From: Lachancea thermotolerans CBS 6340 | Taxonomy: Eukaryota; Ascomycota; Saccharomycetes; Saccharomycetales; Saccharomycetaceae | Length of the DNA: 64,000 nt | Reading direction: 5' to 3' | NCBI RefSeq assembly: GCF_000142805.1 | Contig: NC_013084.1 | Location: forward strand, 248,001 to 312,000 | In this document: piece after piece, positions 20,024 through 31,696 of the stretch | Numbering within the stretch: position 1 is the stretch's first letter | Layout of the letters: each line of letters begins with the position of its first letter | Made by a program: the position numbers and the translations under genes | The notes under the pieces: model-generated | Database searches by the model: none | What the model saw: only the letters and a program-made list of their open reading frames with translations | Told to the model about the DNA's origin: nothing

Positions 20024-20189
20024 AAACCGGCCTTTCGTAAAGAGGTATAAACACATCTACTTCAGCGGCTCAAAGACTAAAAGAATATTCTCGTCGATTC
20101 TGAAAGTGGAAAGAGGTTCCTCAAAAGTTTTGTGCTATCAGAGCTCCCGAAACGGTGCTATAGAATACCGTGCACCCTGGAACTTTTGT

Positions 20190-23054
20190 TCAGGAGACTT
20201 GTAAAACTTTAACAACTGTAAGGAGAGCACTTGCTTGTTCACATACTAAGTAATCATCATCTTTCTCTTTCACGTAGTTTAAGAGGCTAACCAGGCGCGA
20301 TCCACCGTACTGGGAAGGAAATAGAGTGAGGTCAGAGCTTGAGACAAGTGAATGCAATAAGTGAATGGCGCTTCGGCGAACGAGGTTCGAAGAGCTGCTC
20401 TGAGTCCCGTTTTCTAGCTTCAAGATGTTGAAGGCACAATCCAAAATATCCGGTATTTGCGCGCGCACGCCCCGTGGATTAGTTTGAAGACAGATACCCA
20501 ATATCGACATGGCCGACATCCGAAGGCGATTATCGAGGTTTTCATGTTGCTGGATTTTTTCGAGACATATTGCAACGAGAGTGCCCGCGGACTCGCCACC
20601 AAAAAGTTCATTTTGAAGGGTAATGTAGTTGAGCAGAACCTCACCAACTTTCAGGGTGTTGTCCAATGAATTCTTCGAACCGCGATTGCGGAAAAGATTC
20701 AAAAGGTAATTCAAAGTCCTCTCAGGTTCAATCTCACAAAGGGATGTAAGCCCTTTTATGGCATTGAGGTACACAAATGGCTCTTTATCGCGCAATTGGC
20801 GAGCATGCACCTCGAGAACATAATTTAAGTCTATCACCGGAGACCTGCGTTCAATAAGTTGCCGTAACTCGTATAGCCCGTGAGCACGCACAGGAACCAA
20901 TGCATCGTTGACATTCGCCATGGCCTTTTGCAAAAACTCGTTGTCTGCATCCAGCTCGCTGAAGTCTCCAAGTGGCTGACCAGCACCCGCATTATTTTCC
21001 TGAAGGTCACGGATTCGTCCCATTATTGACTGTGCTTGTGCGTCGTCGCCATGACCATGCAATGTCTTGGAAATGGATTCAAGAATATCGCTGGACTTGT
21101 GAAGCTCTTTCCGCGGTGTAGTGTCAATAATAGCGGAAAGAAGCTTCAGGAGAGTTACGTAAGTGTTAGGGGACGGCGCTTGCTCAATTTGAAAAGCCTC
21201 TTCCTCGTCAGCTTCTTCCTCGCCATCCTCATCTTCATCATCAGAGTCGGGTTGATCATCTCGCTCCTCTTCGTCTGGGGAAGGGAACTCCAGCAAGTCG
21301 TTGATAAGTTTAAGCACATCGCGAGGCTTTTTGATTATGTCGCTTTTGAAGGACTCATCCATTTTCTCAAGTAGCTTCAGGTCAACCAATATAAGTAAAC
21401 TGTTTTGAACGTCGCCAGGAAGCTGGGAGTTATCTTTATTAGCCTTATTAGTGCTTACAACCCAGCGGTTCATCACCGACAAAAATATTTCCTTTACAAC
21501 TTCAGGCTCATTGAGGAGTTTAAGCAACTCAACGAAAAGAAGCACTGCACAATCTATGTCTAAGAAAACTTCTTGAACTCTTTTAATCTTTTGATCCGTG
21601 TTGACCGATCCGATACTTGTCAACTCATCTCCAATGTTTTTCTCGCCTATAAGGCGCACATAAGGCAACTGAGTTTCTAGATCGATGCTGTACCCCCAGG
21701 TCTCATGGTCAAAGTTTACCAGATTAAGCACTATATCATCAAGCGCCTGATAATCTGAGTTGATAATAATGTAAGTCTTAAGCATCCCAAGGACAACGTT
21801 GTAGTAGGCTACACTTGGCTGTTGAGAACCATCATTAGGTTGTAGTTTTTGATGTTTCTTCAAAAATAGGCAGTATATCCATAAAGTCAAGTAAAACTTC
21901 TCACCGCCATATGTAGAAAGCTCTTGAGTAACCTCAATACTTGGGTTTTTTGACAGAGATATGAGAACGTTCATGGTATCATTCAACGTTTTAGTCGAAA
22001 ATTCTTGCAAAGATGTGTTGTAGAGCACTGCTGCAATCTTCTTGAAAAGAAAGTCATAGACGATCCTCTTGTTTTTGAAGTAGAACTCAGTCACCACATT
22101 GTTCAGGCAGCTCACAAGGATGGGCTTATTTATTAACGCAAGGCCTTCATAAATTTGAGAGAAGAGTTCCGTAAAATATGTGACACTAGTCATGTTCTTT
22201 GGCTTGGAAACAAGAATCTCAGCAACTCGTTTGAACTTCGTAACGTCGATTTCCTCATCCTCTCTTACTCCGACCACAAAGTCAACAAGGCTGATGACAC
22301 CATTTTGTCTTCTTATGGGAAGGGTGGACAGCTTTGTCAATACAAATTGGCGGTACTCGGCCTTGGAAGTCGTGTGCACAAGTAAAGTGTAAACAGAGAA
22401 CAACTGGTATGTCTCTTGAAGATTTTCGATTCGCTCAAACATACTCGATACCTTGTTTCGAGAACTTTGAACTTCATGGTACAAGACAATGAGAGCTGTT
22501 ATTAAATCCGCAAAGCCAGTACCCTTTAGAAGCAGACTTCCTATCGTGTTTTCCTTCAAGGGCGCAAACGTTAAGACGCCGTAAAGAACATCGCTAACAC
22601 GGGCTAATGTATCAAAGCTCACAGTATGACGTGAATGAATTTCAAAACGTTTATCAACTTGACGGAAGTTTTCAATCCTTCTTTGATCCAAAGGTATTCC
22701 GATTCCAGGGGGCAAGTTGGCGCAGATTCCGTGAACTACAATCAAGTTCACCAAAAGGTCAAAATACTTCATATCATGAAGTGATATTGGCACTAGGGTG
22801 TTAGTGGCCTTCCCACTGCTATTCTCCTTCAGTATTGACTTCAGAACCTCCAGCTGGCCCAGAAGGAACGCAACGAATTCAGCGTTACTTGCGCACCCCA
22901 GTTCTTCATACAGGGGTGAACCTGAATCGTCTTTGATCCGTGAGAAGTATTCGCCCAGGCTCTCAAAAAACCTGTCTAAGGGTGTGTCATTTGTAAATTC
23001 AGGTCGCTTGCTAAGTACACTCTCTATACTCTTGGTCTTCGGATTCTCGCTCAT
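20190..23054 (-). CDS. RTP1: Tango6-type HEAT-repeat protein, RNA polymerase II nuclear import factor (YMR185W ortholog)
   Basis: 954 residues from ATG 23052-23054 (S. cerevisiae 981). The protein is helical throughout, with an acidic stretch near residues 605-635 (runs of D and E) and a well-conserved C-terminal HEAT region containing NDALVPVRAHGLYELRQLIE and PFVYLNAIKGLTSL, the signature of the RTP1/TANGO6 C-terminal domain. S. cerevisiae Rtp1 helps assemble and import RNA polymerase II. Position next to Hsp90 matches YMR185W beside HSC82. It diverges from YAR1. Confidence 0.9.
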   Translation of the reverse strand: MSENPKTKSIESVLSKRPEFTNDTPLDRFFESLGEYFSRIKDDSGSPLYEELGCASNAEFVAFLLGQLEVLKSILKENSSGKATNTLVPISLHDMKYFDLLVNLIVVHGICANLPPGIGIPLDQRRIENFRQVDKRFEIHSRHTVSFDTLARVSDVLYGVLTFAPLKENTIGSLLLKGTGFADLITALIVLYHEVQSSRNKVSSMFERIENLQETYQLFSVYTLLVHTTSKAEYRQFVLTKLSTLPIRRQNGVISLVDFVVGVREDEEIDVTKFKRVAEILVSKPKNMTSVTYFTELFSQIYEGLALINKPILVSCLNNVVTEFYFKNKRIVYDFLFKKIAAVLYNTSLQEFSTKTLNDTMNVLISLSKNPSIEVTQELSTYGGEKFYLTLWIYCLFLKKHQKLQPNDGSQQPSVAYYNVVLGMLKTYIIINSDYQALDDIVLNLVNFDHETWGYSIDLETQLPYVRLIGEKNIGDELTSIGSVNTDQKIKRVQEVFLDIDCAVLLFVELLKLLNEPEVVKEIFLSVMNRWVVSTNKANKDNSQLPGDVQNSLLILVDLKLLEKMDESFKSDIIKKPRDVLKLINDLLEFPSPDEEERDDQPDSDDEDEDGEEEADEEEAFQIEQAPSPNTYVTLLKLLSAIIDTTPRKELHKSSDILESISKTLHGHGDDAQAQSIMGRIRDLQENNAGAGQPLGDFSELDADNEFLQKAMANVNDALVPVRAHGLYELRQLIERRSPVIDLNYVLEVHARQLRDKEPFVYLNAIKGLTSLCEIEPERTLNYLLNLFRNRGSKNSLDNTLKVGEVLLNYITLQNELFGGESAGTLVAICLEKIQQHENLDNRLRMSAMSILGICLQTNPRGVRAQIPDILDCAFNILKLENGTQSSSSNLVRRSAIHLLHSLVSSSDLTLFPSQYGGSRLVSLLNYVKEKDDDYLVCEQASALLTVVKVLQVS

Positions 23055-23565
23055 CAATAAGGTCCAAGGGAGGGCAACACGACTGACGGCCGTTTTCCGT
23101 CAAAGGTTTTACGATGATGTGTAAAAGATAGTTGTTTTTCTACTCTGTCAAGCATGTTGACACACAATTATAATTTTGAGCGGTGTGCCTGGTAAGAAAT
23201 AGCAAAGAGGGCTAGGAAGATCAAACAAGCCACTGACTAGTGCCGCTTAAATCACAGGTCTCAGTAGGCTCTCTTAGATCAGCTAGGCCATTTCGACCAA
23301 TATCACACCACACGAATATTATGTGGAGTAACAATGGGCCCATACGTGGTTGAAATAAACTTGTGGAAGTACCAAAAGGCACTTGATCGCTTTCTCTAAC
23401 CTGTAGGCTTAAATTATGAGGCCTGTGTGTTGAGTATTGCCGTTCAAACGTCAAAATCACCATATACGTAACAATCGTGGAACGCCCAGTCAAATTTTAA
23501 GTAGTTCGACTGCTCATCGCTGCCATGTCTATAATACCGAAAACAAGTTTGTTGCCGCTAAAAAT
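23055..23565. other. Divergent intergenic region, RTP1 / YAR1
   Basis: About 510 bases. In-frame codons extend upstream of YAR1 from 23437, but without sequence resembling known Yar1, so I treat them as 5' leader. No RNA gene or clear factor site was seen. Confidence 0.45.
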
Positions 23566-24159
23566 ATGAGCTTACATTCCGACCCGCTGGATCAAGAAGA
23601 CCAGGACGCTATTATCCTAGACGCAAGATGCGGAGATCTTGAATCGTTAAAGGACATCTTCACAAATTTGGTAGACCCAAAACTTATTGTTACATGCCGC
23701 GACGCTGTGACACAGTCCACTCCCCTGCATATGGCTGCCGCAAATGGCCACAAAGAGGTGATGCAGTACCTTGCGTCCCTTGTGACTGATGGCGCTGAGC
23801 TCAAAAAGTGGGTGAACTCGCAAAACGAAACGGGCAACACAGCCTTGCACTGGGCTTCACTGAACGGGAGCTTGGAATGCGTAAAGTTTCTATGTGAGGA
23901 GCTTGGCGCAGACCCATTCATCAGAAACAATTTCGATCATGACGCGATCTTTGAAGCCGAGCGTGGTAACAAAGAAGAGGTTGAAAACTTCTATCCACAG
24001 AAATACGACGTTGAGCCAGAAAACGATGAGACTGCTCAAGCGGAAAGCGTTGAGATCAAGGAGGGTACTGAGATCGAGCAGGTTACAAAGGAAGCTACAG
24101 AGGCGCTTAGACTTGAGACGGACAAGCTTAGCCTGAGCGAAGACAGGGGGCAAAGCTAA
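23566..24159 (+). CDS. YAR1: Ankyrin-repeat chaperone of ribosomal protein Rps3 (YPL239W ortholog)
   Basis: 197 residues from ATG 23566 (S. cerevisiae 200); it starts MSLHSDPLDQEDQDAIILDA, nearly identical to S. cerevisiae MGLHSEPLDQEDQDTIILDA, which fixes the start. Two ankyrin repeats are evident (STPLHMAAANGHKEVMQYL and GNTALHWASLNGSLECVKFL), followed by ADPFIRNNFDHDAIFEAE. The acidic tail contains GTEIEQVTKEATEALR, conserved in the family. Yar1 binds newly made Rps3 and carries it toward 40S assembly. Confidence 0.97.
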   Translation: MSLHSDPLDQEDQDAIILDARCGDLESLKDIFTNLVDPKLIVTCRDAVTQSTPLHMAAANGHKEVMQYLASLVTDGAELKKWVNSQNETGNTALHWASLNGSLECVKFLCEELGADPFIRNNFDHDAIFEAERGNKEEVENFYPQKYDVEPENDETAQAESVEIKEGTEIEQVTKEATEALRLETDKLSLSEDRGQS

Positions 24160-24282
24160 TTCTCCAGCAGGCCCCCGGGTCGCAGCGGCCAGAATGGCCA
24201 AGCGTGTGTGAGCGGCAGCAGCCGTTGGTACACTGACATCTCCGGAAATATCCTCTATGTACACTAAGCTGAACTTTTATAG

Positions 24283-24295
24283 ATCATGACCGACG
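24283..24295. promoter_or_regulatory. Abf1-type site upstream of SUI3
   Basis: ATCATGACCGACG fits the Abf1 consensus RTCRYNNNNNACG exactly and lies about 150 bases before the SUI3 start in the short YAR1-SUI3 interval. Abf1 sites are common upstream of yeast translation genes. Function is inferred. Confidence 0.5.
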
Positions 24296-24446
24296 TTACC
24301 CTATCGTTTGTTATAATCAAGTTCAATAAACTCACTCAGCATTGAAAAAATTTTTGGAAGATTTATCCAAGAAACTAGAGAAACCACAACCTTTGCGAGA
24401 GGGTTATACAAGTGCGATAGATTGTCCCTATAAGAAATCCAACAAT

Positions 24447-25298
24447 ATGTCCGACTTAGCAAACGAACTGGGATTTGACCCGAACCTAAAAAAGAAGAAG
24501 AAGTCCAAGAAGGTAGCCCCAGAGGATGTGGAAACCACTGTAGAAGGTAGTAACGGCGATGATCTTTTTGCGGGCCTAAAGAAGAAGAAGAAGAAGTCCA
24601 AGGAAGCAAAGGGCACTAATGACATAGATAGCGTCGTTGACGAGGTGGGCGAGGCCCTGGGCGAGCTAAAACTCAAAAAGAAGAAGAAGAAGTCAAAGGA
24701 ACCTAGCTTCGATGACTTTGAAAAGGAGTTGGAGAAGGCAGGTGTCGCGCCAGCTACGCAAGACAACAGCAGAGAGTCATCTTTGGTACCCGGTGAGGAC
24801 TCAGCAATCCAGCAAAATGTCGGCCTCCCTTACACTGATCTGCTTTCGAGATTTTTCCAGACCCTCAGAACAAACAACCCCGAACTTGCGGGCGACAGGA
24901 GCGGACCTAAGTTCAGGATTCCTCCTCCTGTTTGCCAGCGTGATGGTAAGAAGACCATCTTCTGCAATATTCAAGAGATTTCTGAAAAATTACAGAGAAA
25001 CCCAGAGCATTTGATCCAGTACCTGTTCGCTGAACTGGGTACTTCAGGTTCCGTGGATGGCCAAAGAAGACTGGTCATGAAGGGTAAATTCATGCCCAAA
25101 CAGATGGAAAACGTGCTGAGAAGATACATCTTGGAATACGTTACCTGTAAGACCTGCAAAAGTATTAATACCGATTTGCGTAAGGAACAATCGAATAGAT
25201 TATTCTTTTTGGTGTGTAAGAGCTGTGGTTCTACCAGATCAGTTTCCTCCATTAAGACCGGTTTCCAAGCTATTGTCGGCAAAAGAAGAAGAATGTGA
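24447..25298 (+). CDS. SUI3: Translation initiation factor eIF2 beta subunit (YPL237W ortholog)
   Basis: 283 residues from ATG 24447 (S. cerevisiae 285), beginning MSDLANELGFDPNLKKKKKS. Three lysine runs (K-boxes) in the first 95 residues are the binding sites for eIF2B-epsilon and eIF5. The core aIF2-beta/eIF5 fold follows (GPKFRIPPPVCQRDGKKTIFC, PEHLIQYLFAELGTSGSVDG), then a C2-C2 zinc finger at CKTCK and CKSCG. It ends KRRRM. It forms the ternary complex with eIF2-alpha, eIF2-gamma, GTP and initiator tRNA. In-frame codons upstream of 24447 lack homology. Confidence 0.97.
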   Translation: MSDLANELGFDPNLKKKKKSKKVAPEDVETTVEGSNGDDLFAGLKKKKKKSKEAKGTNDIDSVVDEVGEALGELKLKKKKKKSKEPSFDDFEKELEKAGVAPATQDNSRESSLVPGEDSAIQQNVGLPYTDLLSRFFQTLRTNNPELAGDRSGPKFRIPPPVCQRDGKKTIFCNIQEISEKLQRNPEHLIQYLFAELGTSGSVDGQRRLVMKGKFMPKQMENVLRRYILEYVTCKTCKSINTDLRKEQSNRLFFLVCKSCGSTRSVSSIKTGFQAIVGKRRRM

Positions 25299-25403
25299 GG
25301 CCCTGTATAGCCTACTACACAGACTTATCGAACATTCACGGCTATTTTCTACCAGTTGCGCATTATAATTAAGTACCTCTATAACGAGTTTTTTCTGACC
25401 TGT

Positions 25404-25898
25404 CTATAAAGCTACGTTTCCCGCTATTTTCAAGAAAGATGGGCACCACTTGCTAGTTGAAGTGTCCGACATCATCCATTCCATAATCACCTTTTTGAGT
25501 TGTTCTTTTTCCCCGATGCAGGTCATTGCCCGACTCATAACTTGGCAGCCATGGTCATGACTTAGGCTTTGATCTATATTCGTGAGCACTTTGTTTTTGT
25601 GATACTGAAACTCCGCAGGAGGCAAGTTGGAGTTGCGTGCGAATAGTCTATCTAATTCTTCCAGTAACTCGCTCTTTCCTTTGAGTGGCGTCGCCGTCTC
25701 TTGCTGTGATTTCACACGCCTTACCGGTGGGGGCGGTGCTACTGCAGGCTTCGTGTTGCCACAGGTATCTTCTACTGAAAAGCGCGCCTTCCTAGCCCCA
25801 GATGCACCCTTGGAAGGATATATGAAGTTAGGACAATCATTATAACCTGGGACGTCAGTTTCTCTGCAATTCTGAAAGCTCTGAGTGCGATTTAACAT
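25404..25898 (-). CDS. Conserved hypothetical protein, in the position of ADD37 (YMR184W)
   Basis: 164 residues from ATG 25898. I do not recognise a domain. The N-terminus is Asn/Ser-rich with PGYNDCPNFIYPSKG; a proline run (APPPPVRR) is followed by a helical half (GKSELLEELDRLFARN, PPAEFQYHKNKVLTNIDQSL, GEKEQLKKVIMEWMMSD). It lies in the same orientation as RTP1 (YMR185W) and on the way to the SSO gene (YMR183C), which is where S. cerevisiae has ADD37, a small protein linked to ER-associated degradation. Orthology is inferred from order, not from sequence I can align. Confidence 0.6.
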   Translation of the reverse strand: MLNRTQSFQNCRETDVPGYNDCPNFIYPSKGASGARKARFSVEDTCGNTKPAVAPPPPVRRVKSQQETATPLKGKSELLEELDRLFARNSNLPPAEFQYHKNKVLTNIDQSLSHDHGCQVMSRAMTCIGEKEQLKKVIMEWMMSDTSTSKWCPSFLKIAGNVAL

Positions 25899-26037
25899 AT
25901 CTGTTTTCTTGGTAGCACCTTACAGTTGAAGTACCGCAGTAGACATAACAAAGGCGTGATAGACCCTATTATATGCACTCTGGCTTCATTTCCTGTACGT
26001 GTTAAATTTCCAGTATGAACGGTGTTGAAATCACGTA

Positions 26038-27078
26038 TTACGATACAAGCTGACTCTGCAGATCCATTAGCAGACTAATTAGCTCGTCGACTGAAGGCCG
26101 ACCGTCAGGGTCGACATTCAAACATTTTTTGACCACATCAATTAAGCCGGAGCTGTAGTTTGTTCCACTTGGTATCGAATACTTTCCTGTGGTCAGCGAG
26201 TAGGTTACTGAGGCACCACTGATTTGCTCTTCTCTTTCGAATGGCGAAATTCCAAAACACATTGTATAGATGGTACACCCAAACGACCAAACATCGCACT
26301 TTTCAGTTATCACTGAGTTGAGCTTAACATCTAAAATTTCAGGCGCCATAAATGTCAGGGTACAGTGCTCAGAGCGCCACTCTTGGAATTGTAATAGCGC
26401 CTGGCGCGAGTTGATTTCAACGCAGGCTCGCGAACATGACCCGAGATCGCTGATTACTGGCATCCCCTCAGAAGATATCATGATATTAGAGGGTTTGATG
26501 TCATGATGCGCGTATGCTTGATGAGACTCGCCGAAGGTGTCGAGCTCGAGGTCATTTAAAAGAGACGAATCTTCTGCGTAAGGTGCTGACACTATGCTAT
26601 AGGTAACATCACTTTCGTCTGCTGGAGCTGCATCATGTATGCACAGCAACCCACGCGCGACGCCCAGCGCCAAACGCACGACTTCAAGCTCAGGAACTTG
26701 TGTGCAGTCCAGCAAATGGCGATTTATTTCGTCCTGGAGTGAGCCTTTTGAGAAATAAGGCAGTAGAATGTACACTGTTTTAGACCCGTCTCTCTCCTGC
26801 ACCACCTGGGAATCGATGATTTGGGCGATATAAGGGCTTTTGAATTTTTGATAGTTGTCAACCTCTTTCATCGCGGGTGAAATAGAACCAATGCTGCCAA
26901 ACGGACATCTGATTTTTTTCAAAGCCATCAATCCGTTCTCTCTTGATTCCACTAGATACACAAACGAGAATCCTCCCTCTCCTAGTAGCCTCTTGATATG
27001 ATACCTGTGGCCGTTAACAGAAACGTACGACGGCTGCGAGCTGCCACAACATCCGCACAGGGTGCCAATAAAAGTCAT
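26038..27078 (-). CDS. ENV7: Vacuolar membrane protein kinase of the NAK family (YPL236C ortholog)
   Basis: 346 residues from ATG 27076-27078 (S. cerevisiae 364). The kinase domain begins almost at once: glycine loop GEGGFSF, lysine in ALKK (about K54), catalytic loop HHDIKPSN (D193), DLG in place of DFG (D211) and APE-type MAPEIL. The N-terminus LCGCCGSSQPS is a cysteine cluster matching the palmitoylation site that anchors Env7 to the vacuole. Env7 restrains vacuole fusion. It diverges from RVB2 as in S. cerevisiae. Confidence 0.94.
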   Translation of the reverse strand: MTFIGTLCGCCGSSQPSYVSVNGHRYHIKRLLGEGGFSFVYLVESRENGLMALKKIRCPFGSIGSISPAMKEVDNYQKFKSPYIAQIIDSQVVQERDGSKTVYILLPYFSKGSLQDEINRHLLDCTQVPELEVVRLALGVARGLLCIHDAAPADESDVTYSIVSAPYAEDSSLLNDLELDTFGESHQAYAHHDIKPSNIMISSEGMPVISDLGSCSRACVEINSRQALLQFQEWRSEHCTLTFMAPEILDVKLNSVITEKCDVWSFGCTIYTMCFGISPFEREEQISGASVTYSLTTGKYSIPSGTNYSSGLIDVVKKCLNVDPDGRPSVDELISLLMDLQSQLVS

Positions 27079-29179
<2,101 letters not shown>

Positions 29180-29394
29180 ATACAACGTGAGGGAAGCATC
29201 CCCACATATATAGCGAAACATTTGTGCACTTACCATCAGCAGGCTGCCCCGCACGCCGGCAGAGGCCTATGGCTCCCGTTCTATCATGTCCATGAAGGGT
29301 TGTTTTTTCTAGATTATTTTGTCTTTTACATAGGGCATGCGGCTCTATGCCCAGGGCCCGTGAGTGACCCTCGACAACGCCACATCGAAGCACC

Positions 29395-29889
29395 TTAACC
29401 AGAGCTTCTGGTGTTCAGGATCAACGCGATAATCATACCGTATAGACCCAGGACTTCGGCAAAAATCAAGACCAGCACGATACCCACAAAAAGTCTTGGT
29501 TGATGCATAAACTTTCTCACTCCAACGTCACCAACAATGCCAATCGCATACCCACTGCTCAGGCATGCGAAACCAACACAGAGCCCGCAGCTCATGTGCA
29601 TGAAACCATTGAAGAGTGTGTAATCTTCGGTGGGCGAGAGACCGCCGGCGATCAAGACCGCTACCACTAGCCCGTAAACAGCAAGGATACCACTCATAAC
29701 CACAGGGATCAAGGACTTCATAATCAGCTCAGGCTTAAAGGTACCGATACCGGCGATACCGATACCTGATTTCGCCGTCCCTATCGCAGCTCCGAGACAG
29801 GACAAAACCATAGCAAAGGCACATCCCGCAAACCCAAAGAAGGGCGCGAAAAAGGGAGAATATTCATCCACAGGTAGAATCTCAGACAT
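29395..29889 (-). CDS. VMA11: V-ATPase proteolipid subunit c' (YPL234C ortholog)
   Basis: 164 residues from ATG 29889, the same length as S. cerevisiae Vma11. Four membrane helices are clear. The buried proton-carrying Glu is E145 in [11 protein letters not shown], in helix 4. The N-terminus [27 protein letters not shown] and [16 protein letters not shown] are typical of proteolipids. Assignment to c' rather than c (VMA3) rests on the extended N-terminus and the position between RVB2 and NSL1. It is part of the Vo ring of the vacuolar proton pump. Confidence 0.95.
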   Translation of the reverse strand: MSEILPVDEYSPFFAPFFGFAGCAFAMVLSCLGAAIGTAKSGIGIAGIGTFKPELIMKSLIPVVMSGILAVYGLVVAVLIAGGLSPTEDYTLFNGFMHMSCGLCVGFACLSSGYAIGIVGDVGVRKFMHQPRLFVGIVLVLIFAEVLGLYGMIIALILNTRSSG

Positions 29890-30597
29890 GGCGGCTCAAT
29901 CGACGCCTCAAAGTATGTCAAAGGTGTTTTTTTTCCTGAAACTGTCTTACGGGTACACCCTCTCAGTTGACTACATAAGAAGAGATCCATGATACTGAAA
30001 TATTCTCTCCGATCACTAACAACGAAACACGGAACCATCAGCTTACGATGCGTGATGTCCCCCGAAAAGAACTCGGAGCTAGCATAAGATCCTATTCGAG
30101 ATGGAAAAGACTAGTGCGAAAAAACTAAGAGATTGGATTGTGGAGGGCGAATCCGCAATCTGAGGCTACAACCATGTTGTTGAATCTTGACACGTGATCG
30201 CGTAGTTCATCTTCCTTCCTAGGATATCATGTGCTTGTACGCATGGCACGAACGACAACAGTAGTCTATTCAACCGTTGCACCGTTCGTTGCGTGAACCA
30301 GAATTTCACTTAGGCAGAAAATCGAAGTTTAGTAATCACGATCGACGAATATTTACCATCTCAAAGTCGGCGTCTTCGCGGCGCATGGAGAACTCCATAT
30401 GCAAAACATAGTACGCGCTAAGTCACCGGCAGTTTTGTTAACGCTAAACTGCAGTTGAGAGCCATCGGATTAAGGGTCATATTCAAGGAATCTAGTTGTT
30501 TGCAGCTATTTGCGCAGAGTTAGATCTCGAAACTTCCCCGCCAGTTGTACGCGCGTAACGCCCAGCACGCGCTTTGATATACACTTCGTCGCCAGCA
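29890..30597. other. Divergent intergenic region, VMA11 / NSL1
   Basis: About 700 bases. A CACGTG E-box lies at 30191-30196 within CACGTGAT. No further gene was recognised. Confidence 0.45.
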
Positions 30598-31245
30598 ATG
30601 TCGACACAGCCTTCAAAGCTTGACGTTAGAGTGGAGCAGGTTCGCAGTATCTACGGGCAGTTTCAGTCAATCCTGGATGAGAAAGTTGCGCTCCACCTAC
30701 CACAAGAACAAGACTCCATAAAGGGCGAGGTCTTACTGCAGTTGCAAAAATTCCTTGCAGAGGCCATGGACATGGCGTCTGATTCACTGAACGTGGTAAA
30801 CGCAAATGAACGCGCCTCGCTTACAGAGCTTTTGGCGCAGTCCAGGCAGCAGTTTGTCGACCCCTTCGACCTAGATTTAAACGAGCAAGTGAGGAAGAAA
30901 TACCAGGAGTGGGAGGACCAAACAGTGAAGGTTGCCCAGCTGCGGCGTGAAGCGCCGCGCAAGCTGCGTGAGAGCTACGAAAACGAGGCTCAGCTGGCGC
31001 TGCAAGAAGCTGACACTTTAATAAACTCTTTTTCCCAGGAAACGCCCGCAGAGCAAAACGGAGCTGGGCAGGCGAAGGAAGAGCCTATTGAGCTCCCGAA
31101 CCTGCCACGTTTAGGGGAAGACTACCAAGAGGCATTGAAAAACCTTTCCGCCGCTAAAACACAAACGCCCCAAAACCGTGCTCAAATACAGAAGCTTGAG
31201 CAACTGGTAGCGTTTCTTGAGTCTGAGCTATTGGCAGGAAGCTAA
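30598..31245 (+). CDS. NSL1: MIND kinetochore complex subunit (YPL233W ortholog)
   Basis: 215 residues from ATG 30598 (S. cerevisiae 216), beginning MSTQPSKLDVRVEQVRSIYG. The protein is almost entirely helical with heptad-like spacing (coiled coil), as in Nsl1, and carries the C-terminal block QTPQNRAQIQKLEQLVAFLE. Nsl1 joins Mtw1, Nnf1 and Dsn1 in the MIND complex linking inner kinetochore to Ndc80. Similarity to known Nsl1 is moderate by eye, but order (VMA11, NSL1, SSO) matches exactly. Confidence 0.85.
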   Translation: MSTQPSKLDVRVEQVRSIYGQFQSILDEKVALHLPQEQDSIKGEVLLQLQKFLAEAMDMASDSLNVVNANERASLTELLAQSRQQFVDPFDLDLNEQVRKKYQEWEDQTVKVAQLRREAPRKLRESYENEAQLALQEADTLINSFSQETPAEQNGAGQAKEEPIELPNLPRLGEDYQEALKNLSAAKTQTPQNRAQIQKLEQLVAFLESELLAGS

Positions 31246-31696
31246 CAGCCGCACGCTATAGCCCAATTTGTTTTATGAGGTTGCAAATTCCAAATACTAG
31301 CTAATATATTGTGCACAGATAATAGTTGTCTCACAGTGGAGTGCGGGCTCATCATCAGAGGATTGCGAGGCCAATTGAAAGCGATGGGTTCGCGGGGAGG
31401 GCAGGAACAGGGGCGGCAACTTACGCTACCGTTAAGGACCCTTTCGTCTCGTATGGTGCGTTCGTACACACGACGCCTACCGTGGATAATGCTCTTTTGA
31501 AAAAGTGGTCCATTTCTGGAATTAAAAATGGCAGGTAGACAAACAGCCACAAACAAGACAGTTCGAATCATCAAACACTGTCTTGTTTTACAAGTTACTT
31601 TGAAACCCTGAGTCTGAAGTGTTTTTGAAGAGCCGCTACTCAAGTCGGAAACTGATCAAAACCCGACCATAAACTCACAAGTCTAGTTGAACAAAT
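31246..31696. other. Intergenic region, NSL1 / SSO
   Basis: About 450 bases between tandem genes. It contains the perfect 12-base inverted repeat listed separately. No ORF with homology was seen. Confidence 0.5.
31552..31589. repeat. Perfect 12-base inverted repeat (stem-loop) upstream of SSO
   Basis: AAACAAGACAGT (31552-31563) and its exact reverse complement ACTGTCTTGTTT (31578-31589) are separated by 14 bases. The loop starts TCGAATC. It lies 108-145 bases before the SSO start and more than 300 bases after the NSL1 stop, so it could fold in the SSO 5' leader or be a paired protein-binding site. Confidence 0.7.
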
